Assembly (NCBI GenBank): GCA_029224185.1
Contig: CM055191.1
Span: 14,230,688-14,294,687, forward strand
Direction of reading: 5' to 3'
Source: Karalla daura
Taxonomy: Eukaryota > Chordata > Actinopteri > Chaetodontiformes > Leiognathidae
Length of the DNA stretch: 64,000 nt
Under the pieces are notes generated by a model, which was given only the letters and a program-made list of their open reading frames with translations, was not told the DNA's origin and made no database searches. Positions 23,466 through 36,000 of the stretch are shown here, in pieces. A program made the translations under genes and the position numbers. Position 1 is the first letter of the stretch. Each line of letters opens with the position of its first letter.

Positions 23466-25384
23466 GGATGTTGACATGGAATGAAATAAAAATAGGTGTA
23501 AAAATGTAACTTACTCATACAACACAAATTGACCCATGTAACAGTTGTTATAGGTCAAATGCTGGCATTATTATTGCCATCATACATTAGCTATTATCTG
23601 TCACCTAAAACTCAATGAATTTCTTCCTTGCCAAATTCACCTGAATTAGACCACCAGACAAGCAACAATGACAAGAAAGTCTTAATAAGTACCAATGTCT
23701 TGACACAGATTGAACAGATCCACAACAAACAAACTTAAAAAAAAGTATAATATGAACCAACTTTTACAGCCTGTGGTTTACTGCTCTGCACTTGTCTTGA
23801 TGGTGGTTAGAGATGGCAAGATACTGTTTCAACACTGACGGAAAAGTGTAATTATGCCCTGACATCGTAACACAAACCAGCAGAACATCAACATTAAACT
23901 TTCACACTCCATAGTTATGTTGCAGTCATATAATCAAGAACAATGCAGAATTTCTTGAATTTTACCAGATGAAACTGCCGATCAGATCTGTTTCTTGCTT
24001 CAAAAAACACTTTATGTAACTTATATTAAAAATGAAAGAAAGGAGTGGTCTGTGTGTGTTATCTGTCTCTGATGGAGACCACCTATTTTCGGTGCATTTG
24101 ACTTAGAGTTATTTGACTTCTGTTTTTTTATAGAGAGAAAATGATTTTTTCCCCCTCAAAATCCAGTGTTTTCATTCATAAATATATCCATTATGTTTAA
24201 ACCTCTTAGCCAATGGTGTCTCCAGGGTCTCCCAGTGCCAATCTCCAGCATATATGGTAGAGACCCTGGATAGTCTATGACAGGGCACATACATCATTCA
24301 CTCTCACACTCACACTTAAATTTAGAGTCTCCAACTGGCGTAAATGATGCATGTTTTTAGAATTCAAAGTACTTGGAGAAACCCACATAGAGACAGAGCT
24401 TTGGATCATGTGCTCAGGTTCTTGACTTTATTTTCCTGGAATCTCTTCATTGTTCTTCCTCTTCTGCTTTCTGTTCCCCTTGCTTCTTTTCCAGGAAATC
24501 AAGGCTATAAGATAAATTAAACTTGTCACAAAGTTCCAATGCTGCGATAAAGACCAGGCCTGTTACAATCACTTTCACACAAATAAAGAGAATGCATAAA
24601 AATGTATTCTCAGACAAAACAAATTGTTGTATTTCTTATTGATTATTTCTCTGTTGATAATTTGTCACCACCTTAAATATGCCAGATTAAGAAGCAGTCA
24701 TGTATTGCTACCAAAGTGTGTGTGTGTGTGTGTTTTCTTTATTTTTTGTTATTTCAGTCAATTGGTTTGTGATGATGGTTTGAAATCATCCTAAATCTCA
24801 TTCAAAACCTCAACCATTTTAGGTGGTGGATGGGTGAAGCAGATATAAGAAAAACAAAGCTTTAAAAGAATGTGTAGTGCAGTTGCAACAGTGAAAGGTG
24901 CCGTAGATTCGATTTTTTTCAAGATCGACTGCAAGACCAGGTTCACTTTCATTCCCTGTCACTCTTGAATATAACTTTTTTCCTCATTTGATCTCTTTAT
25001 CCTTATTTCAGAATCACACAACTTTAACATTTATTTTAATAAAAAGCGATCTATAACTGTCCCTTGACACTCAAAGACCCCTCCCCCTTTTCTACACCAT
25101 CTTGTCTTCCTCTACTGCTCCACTCACCCACACCCAAGATTTTACTGTTTCCTGTAAGTGTTGTCACTACAACAAGTGAAGAGCAGCATACCATTCAACC
25201 GAATCAGACTGACCTGACCTGATCTGATCCTTTATCAGGTAAGATTTAAATAGATCTGGATAATGATTGATTGTGCTGCAGCAACTTGGCTCATACAGGT
25301 TGGTTCACATTATACTTTTTAATTTTAAATTTTGTGTTATTAATTGTGTGTCATTGCTGCTTGCTGAACTTGCTGAACTCACTG
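23466..25384. other. Spacer between the inverted receptor arms
   Basis: Contains the 5' flanks of both divergent receptors. A probable non-coding first exon of the right gene ends at TTATCAG then GTAAGA near 25240. A dispersed repeat lies at about 24195-24420. No other gene seen. Confidence 0.5.
24195..24420. repeat. Dispersed teleost-type repeat fragment
   Basis: Contains agaccctggatag, cattcactctcacactc, atttagagtctcc and atgcatgttttta, the same family as the element at about 59105-59400. Class not assigned. Confidence 0.5.
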
Positions 25385-25421
25385 CACTCAGTGCATAACA
25401 CCAGCTTGACTTCAGAGGAAC

Positions 25422-27943
25422 ATGGATAATGAGGCAAAGATGATCTTATTCTGTGTCCTTGTGGCAGGTAACAAAATCAATCATGTCTTTGATTCCAATC
25501 ACATTACACACATGCCCAGTTTAGAATAAGGAGAAATTAACAAGACCTTGTTGGAGCCATATCTGACTGTGCCAACTCAACATTTGTCTTTCAGCCATGA
25601 GTGTCCCTGTGTTTACTGGAGAATGGAAAGCCAATGTTGTGAAAAACATTGACGTGCTGGTTTCATCATGTGTCGTGGTGCCTTGTACATTCACCCATCC
25701 AAAAGAGTCTCTGCCCACCTCCAGGCTCAGAGGGGTCTGGCATCGTTCAACAAATAAAGAAGACCTCATCTATTATGAAGATCAGACACGAATTCTGGAA
25801 AACTTCAAGGGCCGCACAAAGTTGTTGGGGCAACTGGGTCAGAACAACTGCACCTTAGAGATGATTGAGATCAAAGATCACGACAATGGCCCTTTCTGCT
25901 TCCGGATCGAATTAGCACGAACATCCACTGACACGTCCACCAAAGATAAGTTCTCCTTTGTTGAGGACTGTGTCAGCTTCAATATGCAGTGTATGTCACT
26001 TTATCAGAAGTTTTTCTATATTTTTCTATATTTTATGTATCGCTTGCTAAACCTCTGTCTTTTTTCATTTACAGCCATTCCTCTACAGCCTGCATTGACT
26101 TCCCCAAAGGAAGCCATTCAGGACCATCACTACACCCTCGTCTGCTCAGTTACCCACACCTGCCCATCTCATCAGCCTACACTGAAGTGGAGCAGGGGCT
26201 CTGGAGATGAGATCATTGAGAGTTACAAGGTTCTTCAAAATGGTGTGTGGGAGGTTCAGTCTGTGCTGACGTTCACTGTTCGGGAGAAAGACGACCACAC
26301 TGACGTCACCTGCACGGCAGAGTTCAATGGAGGAAAGGAGTCCACTATAACACACAGAGTCTATGTCAAACGTGAGATGTTTTTACTCTGTTGTTGAACT
26401 TCGAGAATGCCCTTCATTTTGACGCTCATGCAATGTTTATCCTTACATTGATTCTAAAGTCCATGCATTGTGTTCACAGGTGTAGAAAACTATAATCACA
26501 TTATCATTCCTGCAGTGGTGGGAATTGGTACAGCTTTGATCTTTGGGGTTGTGTGCATTTTCATGGTGAAAAAATACAAGTGAGTACTGCAGCACACTGA
26601 CAGCAACAGATAAGAGAAGTAATACACAAGTGACGGATCATGATGTTCAAATTAACACGTTTCTCTCATCTATGTGCACCACTGTGCTTCAGGAGACGAA
26701 TTTCAGAACTCCAAAATCAGGATGGCAGGTAAAAAGATGTGCCGATTGAGTTCAGAGTGCAGAGCTGATATCACATGATTTCAATAGTTGACCTTAATTG
26801 TCTCGATTTTGTTTGCTGTTACGTTTAGCATGTGGAACAGGCTATCCAGAATGTCTCGCAGGTGAGAAAAAAGAGATTTGTGATTCATCTTTCCCCCTTT
26901 GCAGTTGGAGTTATACGTTTATTTCACTGCCCTAAGAGCTTTTAATGTGCCGTGATGTTGTTAATCTTTGAAATTTTCAGATTTCAACCGAATCGCGGAC
27001 CCCCACGCTCTAATCCAAGGCAAGTGTAAAATGCACATTTCTGTGAATTCTGTGAATTCCTCTGTGGGGCACCGCACCCAACCTATACTGTAAAAAAGTC
27101 ATCTGTAATTTGCATCTGAGTGGAAGCTTTTTTTGTCTTTGATAAAGTGTGTGATGCATTTGCATACTTTCGCTTCTTCTTTCTCTTTTAGATTTTTTGC
27201 ATTCTCGCTCATAGGTTTTTTTCTAGACTGGATCTTATGTATATACATTTACTTTTGTGACAAGCTGCAAAAAAAGCAGATAAATAATCTAAACATAAGC
27301 AAAGGGAACTATGATCATTTCTCATAATCTTTTTTGACATAGGCTCAGTCAACAATCAAAGGTTGTTTTACATTTTGTATCTTTTTCCAAACCAGGAGAC
27401 CCAACGGTGACATGATGGGTCCTGGTCAGATGTAAGTGAGTTAACCATACAACCAAACATGACTCTGGCTAGATTTACTGAATAAACCCTTCTTGGATTA
27501 CAATGACCTGGATGAATGACAATCTCCAGACATTGTCCATAAATTTTGATCCATGGATGAATATAAATGTTTTAAATCCACAGGAACAATGTTCATTGTG
27601 CCGAACAGACATTCTCTAAACCTCGGTTCCCATCCCCAAAAAGGTATCATTTCCTTCTTAGTGTGAAAACTTCCATTAGTTTATTTTTATTCAGAATTCT
27701 TACATCTTTCCTCTTCTTTGTCCTACTGCCTTCTTTGTTACTGCTGTCGCTTGCGGTTCTCAGCCAGCCAAAGTCCTGCAAATATGAGGAAGTATGTGAA
27801 AACTGTCCCCAATATGTTCTCTAGAATGATTTGTCTAGATCATTAATTGTGACTATAATGATATTAATCTCTTGCAGGATTTGAATGATGATGACGACTA
27901 CCAAAACACAGCGGAGCTCAACATTTACGGAAATATGAAATAA
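25422..27943 (+). CDS. Siglec-like receptor, right arm of the inverted pair, complete
   Basis: Eleven exons (25422-25467, 25595-25990, 26075-26371, 26480-26579, 26693-26728, 26829-26861, 26981-27019, 27396-27431, 27584-27643, 27764-27791, 27878-27943) sum to 378 residues in one frame. Signal peptide; V-set with Cys41/Cys46 (SSCVVVPC), Cys101 (NNCTLEM) and Arg119 in CFRIE; C2-set with CSVTHTCPS and VTCTAEF; an uncharged transmembrane helix (IIIPAVVGIGTALIFGV). The tail is built from microexons of 28-60 bases, mostly phase 2. It includes GSMWNRLSR, a motif shared with the large receptor at 30080-36369, and ends with YQNT and YGNM. YGNM fits both Grb2 (YxN) and PI3-kinase (YxxM) SH2 sites, as in the YMNM of CD28. 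The intron after 27019 has a GC donor (AG then GCAAGT). A poly(A) signal lies at 28446. Confidence 0.85.
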
Positions 27944-30079
27944 AAGTTTGCAAAGAAACGAGATGGCCATGATCAAAGCAAACAGCAACTCTATGTGTGT
28001 CGAGTGTGTTGTATGAGAACGATTTGACGATTGCAGTCTTTTTATGCATGATTACTACCTTAATCACTCCAAAAAAGGCATTTAAGTCTCTGAGTAATAA
28101 CATGATTTTGTTCTTTTGGATAAAATAATGCATTTTGAGATTATGATTTTATGCATATGTCTTTTGAATTTCTGCACAGCTTTAAGAATGCTTATTGAAC
28201 CTTTCTTCAAGTGATATTGTTATGCCAAAAAATGTTCAGAATCTGAGAATAATCTTAATCAGAAATACTCAGAAAACAACATGATTTTTTAACTTGATTT
28301 TTTAGTGCTATAATAATAACGTCCCTAGGTTAAATCCCAATCAGACCAATGGTTTTTCTGTGTGAAGTTTGCATGTTCTTATAATGTACACTTGGGTTTT
28401 TCTGTCAGGACTGTGGTGTGAATTCTTCCAACACTTTATTACATCAATAAATATACTTTTTCATAAAAATTGGATTTATGTGTAAATGTGTCTTTTTTTA
28501 AGTATCACAAATTTCTTCTTGAAGAAAAACATAGACTACTAGGCAGTATCAGTGTCATCATTCAGATTACATTTTTCCCTGCCATCCTGCCTACAACTTT
28601 TCAGAAGTGAAACTCAACTGAACTGTTTTCCAACATAAACGTCGATTTTTCCTGCTCTGACACATCTTCCTACAAATCGTTGTCATCCTCATCTTGGGGG
28701 ATCATATCATGGGCCTGTTGCACATTAAGTCTTGCTGCCATGATGTTAGTGACTTGTGAATGAACTCTGTTCCCTTTTGACACCATATATGATCATCCCT
28801 GTGCTGTTTTGCTATTTCACTGGTTCTGAGATTCCCCCATGCTCTTGCAAAGACAAGCAGGTGTCTGTCTCTGTGGTTACTGGACAAATCTGGTGAGAAC
28901 ACAGGCAGTTTTTGTGACAGCGTCGAAGTCTCCATTGAACTCTGTCACCACTAACCCATAAAAAGCACACACAAACATGATCTGTACAGTTTACCAGCTT
29001 CACGATTCCCTAAAACCACCATTTTCCTTGATTTGACACACACTGGTGGGTCTGAAATACATCTTAATATTTATGCAGACTAGACCCGAAATCACCACAG
29101 TGTGCGAAATTTTGCAGCACTTGTACAAAAGTAAGAATTAATAAAATGTTTTCGGAAAAGTCATCAAATTTCAGGCTAAAAAAATTACACTTAGGGTATT
29201 TTTACTGCTGTCAAATGTCAAAAAAGGTCAGATGTTTCCTTAACAGTATGCAAACTGTTTTTAAATAGGCATTTGAATTCCATGGTGCCATGATCAATGA
29301 TCTGTAACCAGACTGCGATGGGGGAATTCTACCGTCAGCCCCAAACGAGGTTCATCCCATTCATGGCTAGATTGGCTCTGGAGGTGAGTCTTAAATCCTT
29401 AAATCTTTAAAACTCTCAAAACTTAGAAACAGGGTATCTAGAATAGAATAGAAATAACTTTATTCTCCCCCTAGGGGAAATTTGTCATGGACCGCATAGT
29501 AGTAGTTGCGTTGTAGACAATACAATACATATGATGTTGCTGTGAACAAAAAAATGAAGCTTTTAAAATACAGAGACTAGAATGGAATAGAATAGAATAT
29601 GCTTTTCATCTTACAATGGAGGATATATCTGGTGATACAGTATATCCGGTGCCATATCTGATTATAATGGTATTTCAACCTTTTTTCTTGTTTTTGTTAA
29701 TTGCTGCCAAAATATAATTACTTAACAGGCATTGTTAAAAATGAATTCATCGTGGCTTGACAGTGACAATGTTTATCATGTTCTATTTTTCAATCTGATT
29801 TGCAACTATTTTGAGAAGTCATATCATATTCTTGTAAGACTTGTGACATGCATGTGTGCTCGCCTTCATTAATCTCATGGGACCACAAAAGAGATCAGCC
29901 ATCAAAATAGAACAACAGATGTTCACCCACAGGAGATTAGAAAGGCGGTGTTCTCAAGCTTGAATCTTACAAAACAGGAAATTCCCCTAAGTACTGAATT
30001 ATTAATTTTTGTTTTCTGGTTATTTAAAACTAATTTGTTGCTTTCACTTGTATTTCAGGTATGTAGTACAAAGGCAAAG
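27944..30079. other. 3' UTR and intergenic region
   Basis: The 3' UTR of the preceding receptor runs to an AATAAA at 28446-28451. A short dispersed-repeat fragment lies near 28350-28400, and near 29440-29600 there are AATAGAATAG-type tracts. A minus-strand frame at 28702-28935 has no recognisable domain. The start of the next receptor is at 30080. Confidence 0.5.
28446..28451 (+). terminator. Candidate poly(A) signal of the right-arm receptor
   Basis: AATAAA about 500 bases after the stop codon, in AT-rich 3' UTR-like sequence. Confidence 0.5.
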
Positions 30080-33000
30080 ATGCTTCGATTTAATCATTTT
30101 CTCCTCTCCCTCTGGATTCTAGGTACAATTGCAATTCCATGCTACTTTTTTCTACTACATAAACAGCTACATTAAAAAGAAAAAAAGGTTACTTTTATTT
30201 TTCACATTGGTCTGTTTGCAGGTCATGTTTTCTGCAGTTCCAGGGCTTGGGACGTTTGGATGCCAAGTAATATCAGAGGATTGTTGGGTTCCTGCCTTGT
30301 CATCCCTTGTCATTTTGACTATCATGACTATCCACCCAATGATCCGAATCGTGTCGTGTGGTACCAGTATGCCAGGCATAGTTATCCTCTGGTTTATGAC
30401 AACTTGGACCCTGAAACAGTCATTGACATTTTCAAACAAAGAACATCAAGAGTCTTTACTTCTGCATATGGCAAAGAGTGTAGTCTGAGAATCTACCCGG
30501 TTGCGAGCTCTCACCACAGACAGAAGATTTACCCCTGGGTAGATCCAGATTATATTGGGAGGAGCACTTATCGATTCTTTGACAAGACAGTAACTATTGA
30601 TGTAACAGGTAAGTAATCTTTGTGATTTTAGAATCTGAACAATGTGAGACATGATTTTTTTTTATTTTCATGACTACATCATTGCATTTCTTTTCTGCAG
30701 ATAAACCAGAGAAACCAACTATAATGGTCTATGGAAAAATGAAGGTTGGACAGGATGTATCAGTGGAGTGCACAGTTTATCACACCTGTTCCACTAATCC
30801 ACCCACTCTGAGTCTCAACATCCCTCTACGAGACCATCATCTTACTCATGAGTTATATCGTGAGGGCACAACTAAAACTACGCTGAGAACCAAATGGGCC
30901 ATCGAGAGAGATCATCAAACAGTGGAGTGCACTGTGAAACACGTGGGAGGTCGCTCTAGCGTAGCCTCTAGACCCTTAAACGCAGAGTGTATGTGATAAG
31001 TATACATGAATACAAATATTTTTCTTTCATCCTGCAAGAATTCAATTAACATCTAGCGTTTGTGTTTCAGGCTCCTTTGATCCTTTGTCCATTGCACCAT
31101 CGGAATCTGTTGAATTTCTTGAGGGAGAGGCAAGGAGAGTAACATGCACTGCCTCATACACTTGCCCAAAACACGTCCCAACTCTCACATGGAGCTATGG
31201 TAGCATGCCTGCCTCAACTGATATAAGCAAGGTGAAGAGTGCTCAATGGAGGGCTGTCTCCACCCTGACCTTCACTGCATCAGCTAACGACCATGGGAGG
31301 TCTCTGACGTGCCATGCTCGATTCACTGGGGGTGCAAGGCAGGAAAAGAGCCTCACAATACAAGTTAAAAGTAAGTAGGAGCTACATGAAAGCTATTTAT
31401 CTACTAGAGCTTATCCCAGCATACATGGGACAAAGGCAGGGAATTTTCATAGTCACCAAGGTTGCTTTCAGCTATGGGGAGCGGGGTTTTTGAGTCAAAG
31501 TACAACAACATGTTCACCATCTTTTTTTTTAGTACACAAGAGAAGCCGCAGACGTAATGACTGATAATGAAGGTTCACATAGTGTATGGGGACCAATAAC
31601 AGGACAATGACATATACTGACGAATACAATGACATGGTTCTCAAACTGTGTAAAAGTGACCGTTTCTCAGCTGATTCACAAATGGAAAAGTTTTCATGGA
31701 AAAGGAGTACATGGAACAATTAAGAATCACTGGCATAAACAAACATGGTTTTGGATTGTGGGAAACATGCTCCACACAGAAAGGCCCTTGGTCCCACTGG
31801 GATTTATACCCATGACCTTTGCTCTGAGAGGTTACTGTGCAAAGTGCCAAACCAGAATGTATTAGAAATGGAATAAAACCACTCAACCATTGAAAGGAGA
31901 GCTAATGTTGGTTGATTAAATAAAAGAACCACTGATTGATTTGTCCGGTGTGTAAAGTTTCTGTTTGATATCTAAAAGGAAAAAGCAATAACACGACAGT
32001 GTTAGCAGGGATTTGTGAATTTTTCCATCAGTTGTTTTTTTTTCCTCTTACAGGGAATATGCTATCCCGCGGCTGGTCCTTCACCACCCCCAGCAGAATC
32101 ACAGGAATGAGCGGCTCATGTGTGGTCATCCCTTGCAGATTCAGCTACACCAACACCCAGCCTGCTCAGCTCAATGTTATCTGGTATTTGTACCAGGATA
32201 ATGGATACATGCCAGTATTTGACCCAAACCAGAGAGTTGTTGACAGATTCAGGGGAATCACCAGTGTGATTGGGTCTGTGAAAGAGGGGAACTGTAGTCT
32301 TAAGATTGAGACGCTAAAAATGTCCCACAACCAAGACAGACTTTACCCTTGGGTAGACAAAAACCCTATAACCTCCTACCACACCCAGGGCCACTCGTTC
32401 TACGACAAAACGTCACAAATCATTGTTTCAGGTCAGAATGCAAATGTATTAACTTCTCTTCTCCTTATTCAAAAGTCGAAACCACCTTTGTATTGCAAAA
32501 AACACCATTGCTTTGATTTTACAGACCATGCACAGGAACCTCAACTTAACATCATTGAGATTCCCAGGGTAGGAGAGCAGAGCCGAGTGTCCTGCTTTGT
32601 GCAGCATTCCTGTATCTCTGTTCCCCCAATACTCACCCTAAATGGTATAACTGGAGTGGACCACACTGTGGACACTCTGGTATCTGAGGGCATCTGGGAA
32701 AGGAAAATAGAGCGAACATGGACCGTCAAAGAGGAGGACCAGAGTGTGGAGTGTACTGTGAGTTACCGTGCTGGTCAGAAGGCCACAAGCGTGCACACAA
32801 TTAATGCTGAATGTGAGTATAGTACAAGAGTATGTGTTGTAAAAAGAAAACACTCCTGTTTAGATCAGAACCTCACTATTGCACTTCTACCCAGGTCCAT
32901 ATGAAGAAATTAAAATGATTAAGCAGCCTGATGAGGCCATAGAGGGGGTAGCAAAGAGTGCAATTTGCTCTGTTACCTACAAGTGCATGAAAAACAGACC

Positions 33001-36000
33001 AACCATCACTTGGAACTACAAAGACATGCAGAGCTCACTGGACATCACAAAGATCTCCAGCAATACATACAGTGCAGTGTCCAATCTGACTTTTATTGGC
33101 AGTCTTGGGGACAACGGAAATATTTTGACCTGCACCGCAAAATTCATCTCTGGGGAGACCACAGACTCTGCAACTATTCATGTAAAAAGTGAGTTCCTAC
33201 ATCTAATAGTTTATGTTATAGAATTGTCCAACATCTTGACAATTATTTGCTCTCTGGCAGTGTGTTAGCTGAGAATACTGTGTCATATCCCTCCATTAAG
33301 CATAACCTCGCAACTCAGTAGAAACCACTGACGAAATAAAAGAAGCTTACACCCTGTCTGAAAACTGAGACCGAGGCGGTGCCTCTAACTTGCATTCCTT
33401 AAACTGACCTGCAGATGGCGACAAAGCAAACTTCTTGCAAGTCACCAACGCTGTGCATCCCAATGCAGCGACGATATTACGCTTCTCTTTATTTCTCAGT
33501 TTAATCTCCGCAACTTTCTACCATAAAGCCACGATCTTGCTCCATGATTAGGTAACATTTGAGGAGGTGACTGAATTTATAACTGCTTGCTCTGATTTTT
33601 TTTTCAGAGTATGAGAAACCTGCAGAAGAAATAGATTCTCATGGGAAGGGACGTACGTGAACCCTTCAGTTTTCCCAAAACTCCATCAAGACCACCATGT
33701 CCTGATGATGTCCTGAAAGGCCTGATTTGACAGTTTCCTCGTTTTTCTCCTGACAGAGATGCATGTTCTGGCCGCTGATGTCCCTTACAGATTCACAGCC
33801 CTGACCTCCTCCTGTGTGGTAATTCCCTGCAGCTTCGTGTACCAGGAGGATGTTCCTCTCACACGTGGCATCTGGTCCAAAAAGGGGGGAGGCATTGTTT
33901 TCCATAATGGCCGGAGTCATGTCCTTGACCATTTCAAGGACCGCACCAGACTATTAGGAGACCTCAATGAGGGAAAATGCTCATTAGAAATTGATGACAT
34001 CAAGCCCTTTGACAACGGACCCTTCTGCTTCTATGCAGAGAAAGGAAATGACAAATACACGTTCAACAATAGCTGTGTGTTTATTGTAATGAGAGGTCTG
34101 CTTTTAACTCAACTTATCCATCCTTCAAGCAACTTTTCCTTCTTTTTCTCACAAAACCTTTTGACAAGCAAGCTCTGCTTTGTGTTTTTAATCCGCAGCT
34201 TCCCCAGAGAAACCAGTGATGTCCCCAGTCCCAGCAGAGGTCGAGGCTGGCATGACGATTACAGTCTCTTGTTCTGTGACCCACACATGTCCATCACATC
34301 CCCCAATGTTCTCATGGAGCGTTGCTAACCTCACCAGTGAGGTCAAGCACACATTAAAGTCACGGGGCATCTGGGAAACGACCTCCACCATCACTTTCAT
34401 GGCTGACGGGGGGGACGGAGTCAAGACCCTGAGCTGTTCTGCCGTCTCCTGGCGAGGCAAACAACAGGCCAGCACCGTACAACTGACTGTGACGGGTTAG
34501 AGCACAAGAATCACTTCTTCCAGCTTAACAACATTGTGATATCATATGTTAAGTTGTACATTTAAAAATGTTCTCACACCACCAGGATCACTGATGTACG
34601 ACTTCATGAGCTCTCTCCCAGTAACTATGCCAGTCTCAGCTCTGGTTCTGATTATGATCATTCTTGCCGCAGTATTTGGAGTGGTCATTTGTAGGAAAAG
34701 GTAATGAATATGTGTACATCCAAACTTTGAGAGCACTGACGATTGGAATGTAAAAGCTGACATAAATGTTTTTATTTATTTTTTGAACCAGCAGGAAGAG
34801 CTCACCCACTCCACCACCTCGACCTGCGAAAAGGTGAGGTGTAGTGGCTATGATCAGATTTCAGTGACGGTTACAGCTCCTTTTACGGAGTTTTAACAGA
34901 ATCAAAAAAGGATGTTCATGCCAGGAAAGACAAAAATGAACAGTAAACCAATAGTGCTATTGGTAATATATTTGCAGGTTTCTAATCACCTAACAGCTTG
35001 TGATTCCTGGGTAAAAAGGTACTTTCATCCATGAAGGAATTAAATCTCTGACCGTCTGAATCATTCTTTTACAGGAGATCACTGTGGGACAGATTATCCA
35101 GGTGAGCAATACTTAAAACTGCCCCAGGGCCAATTTGTTTTGTTCCTGTCAGGTGAAATAAAGTCAAAGAGAAACTGAAATGTACTGTATATCCAGTGTT
35201 TTCCACGTTGCCTCAAAATAATATCTTTGTCTCTCTCAAAATGTAGGAGATATCCTGAAAGTCAAGAAAGACCTCCAAGGCCAGAAAAACGGTTAGTCTG
35301 AGAAATGCCTGTTTTCCAGAGTGAATTTACACAGCCGTCTTCTAATGACAAGTACTAACGCTTTGTTTTTGATACAGGAGATCCATTTGGAACAGATTTT
35401 CTCGGTAAGAACAACCAAAAGTTAATCTCCTGCTAAAATTTGCGATGTCAACATTTATATCCGTCTTACTCTTGTTGTAGAGTGTTGAACCGTTGATTGT
35501 TTAATTGGCAGTATTCTTACAGGTAAGAATAAAGTATGAATGTCAATCTGGCAACTACACAATTCCAGCACATTGAAATTTGGACAGCGCTCTGGGATGT
35601 CTGCTTGTTGGTGTGTGTGTGTCTTTCGTGTGTGTGTATGTGTGTGGTTGGGCACTGGACCCCCATATACACCCCCTGTAGCTATAGCAGTAGAGTGAAC
35701 CAAGGTTGTCATGACAACGGTGCCTGTCTGCAGACTGGCCTCCTCTGTCAGTAGAGGTCTGACTGACCAGAGGCTCTTTGAAAAGGTACTGCTGAAAAAC
35801 GATACAACTTACCATCATGAAATTTTCAACTCAAACAGTCCACAGGTTTATACAGTTTTTAAAGTTCAAGCGTTTTTGAAAGGAGGCTTGTCGAAGTCCA
35901 TGTGGAAGATCAAGTATAATAAGTGGAATAAATGTGCAGGACAACAATAGTGCTCCTCCCCGTGTCACCTTGGTTAAAACCGTCTGAAACTGATTAAAAT

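Larger units (their letters stand above)
22095..26728. repeat. Large inverted duplication with receptor genes in each arm
   Basis: The left arm (about 22095-23465) and the right arm (about 25385-26728) are reverse-complement copies carrying the same five receptor exons. A stretch of 249 bases in each arm (23083-23331 and 25521-25769) encodes an identical frame on opposite strands. The spacer is about 1.9 kb. The genes point away from each other, so their promoters face each other across the spacer. Confidence 0.8.

Noticed and set aside
28702..28935. Minus-strand frame METSTLSQKL
   Set aside because: No recognised domain, no signal or splice context, and low-complexity surroundings.
31999..32053. 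Hydrophobic leader-like sequence before the second V-set (LAGICEFFHQLFFF)
   Set aside because: It has no ATG and is the pyrimidine-rich tract before the acceptor.
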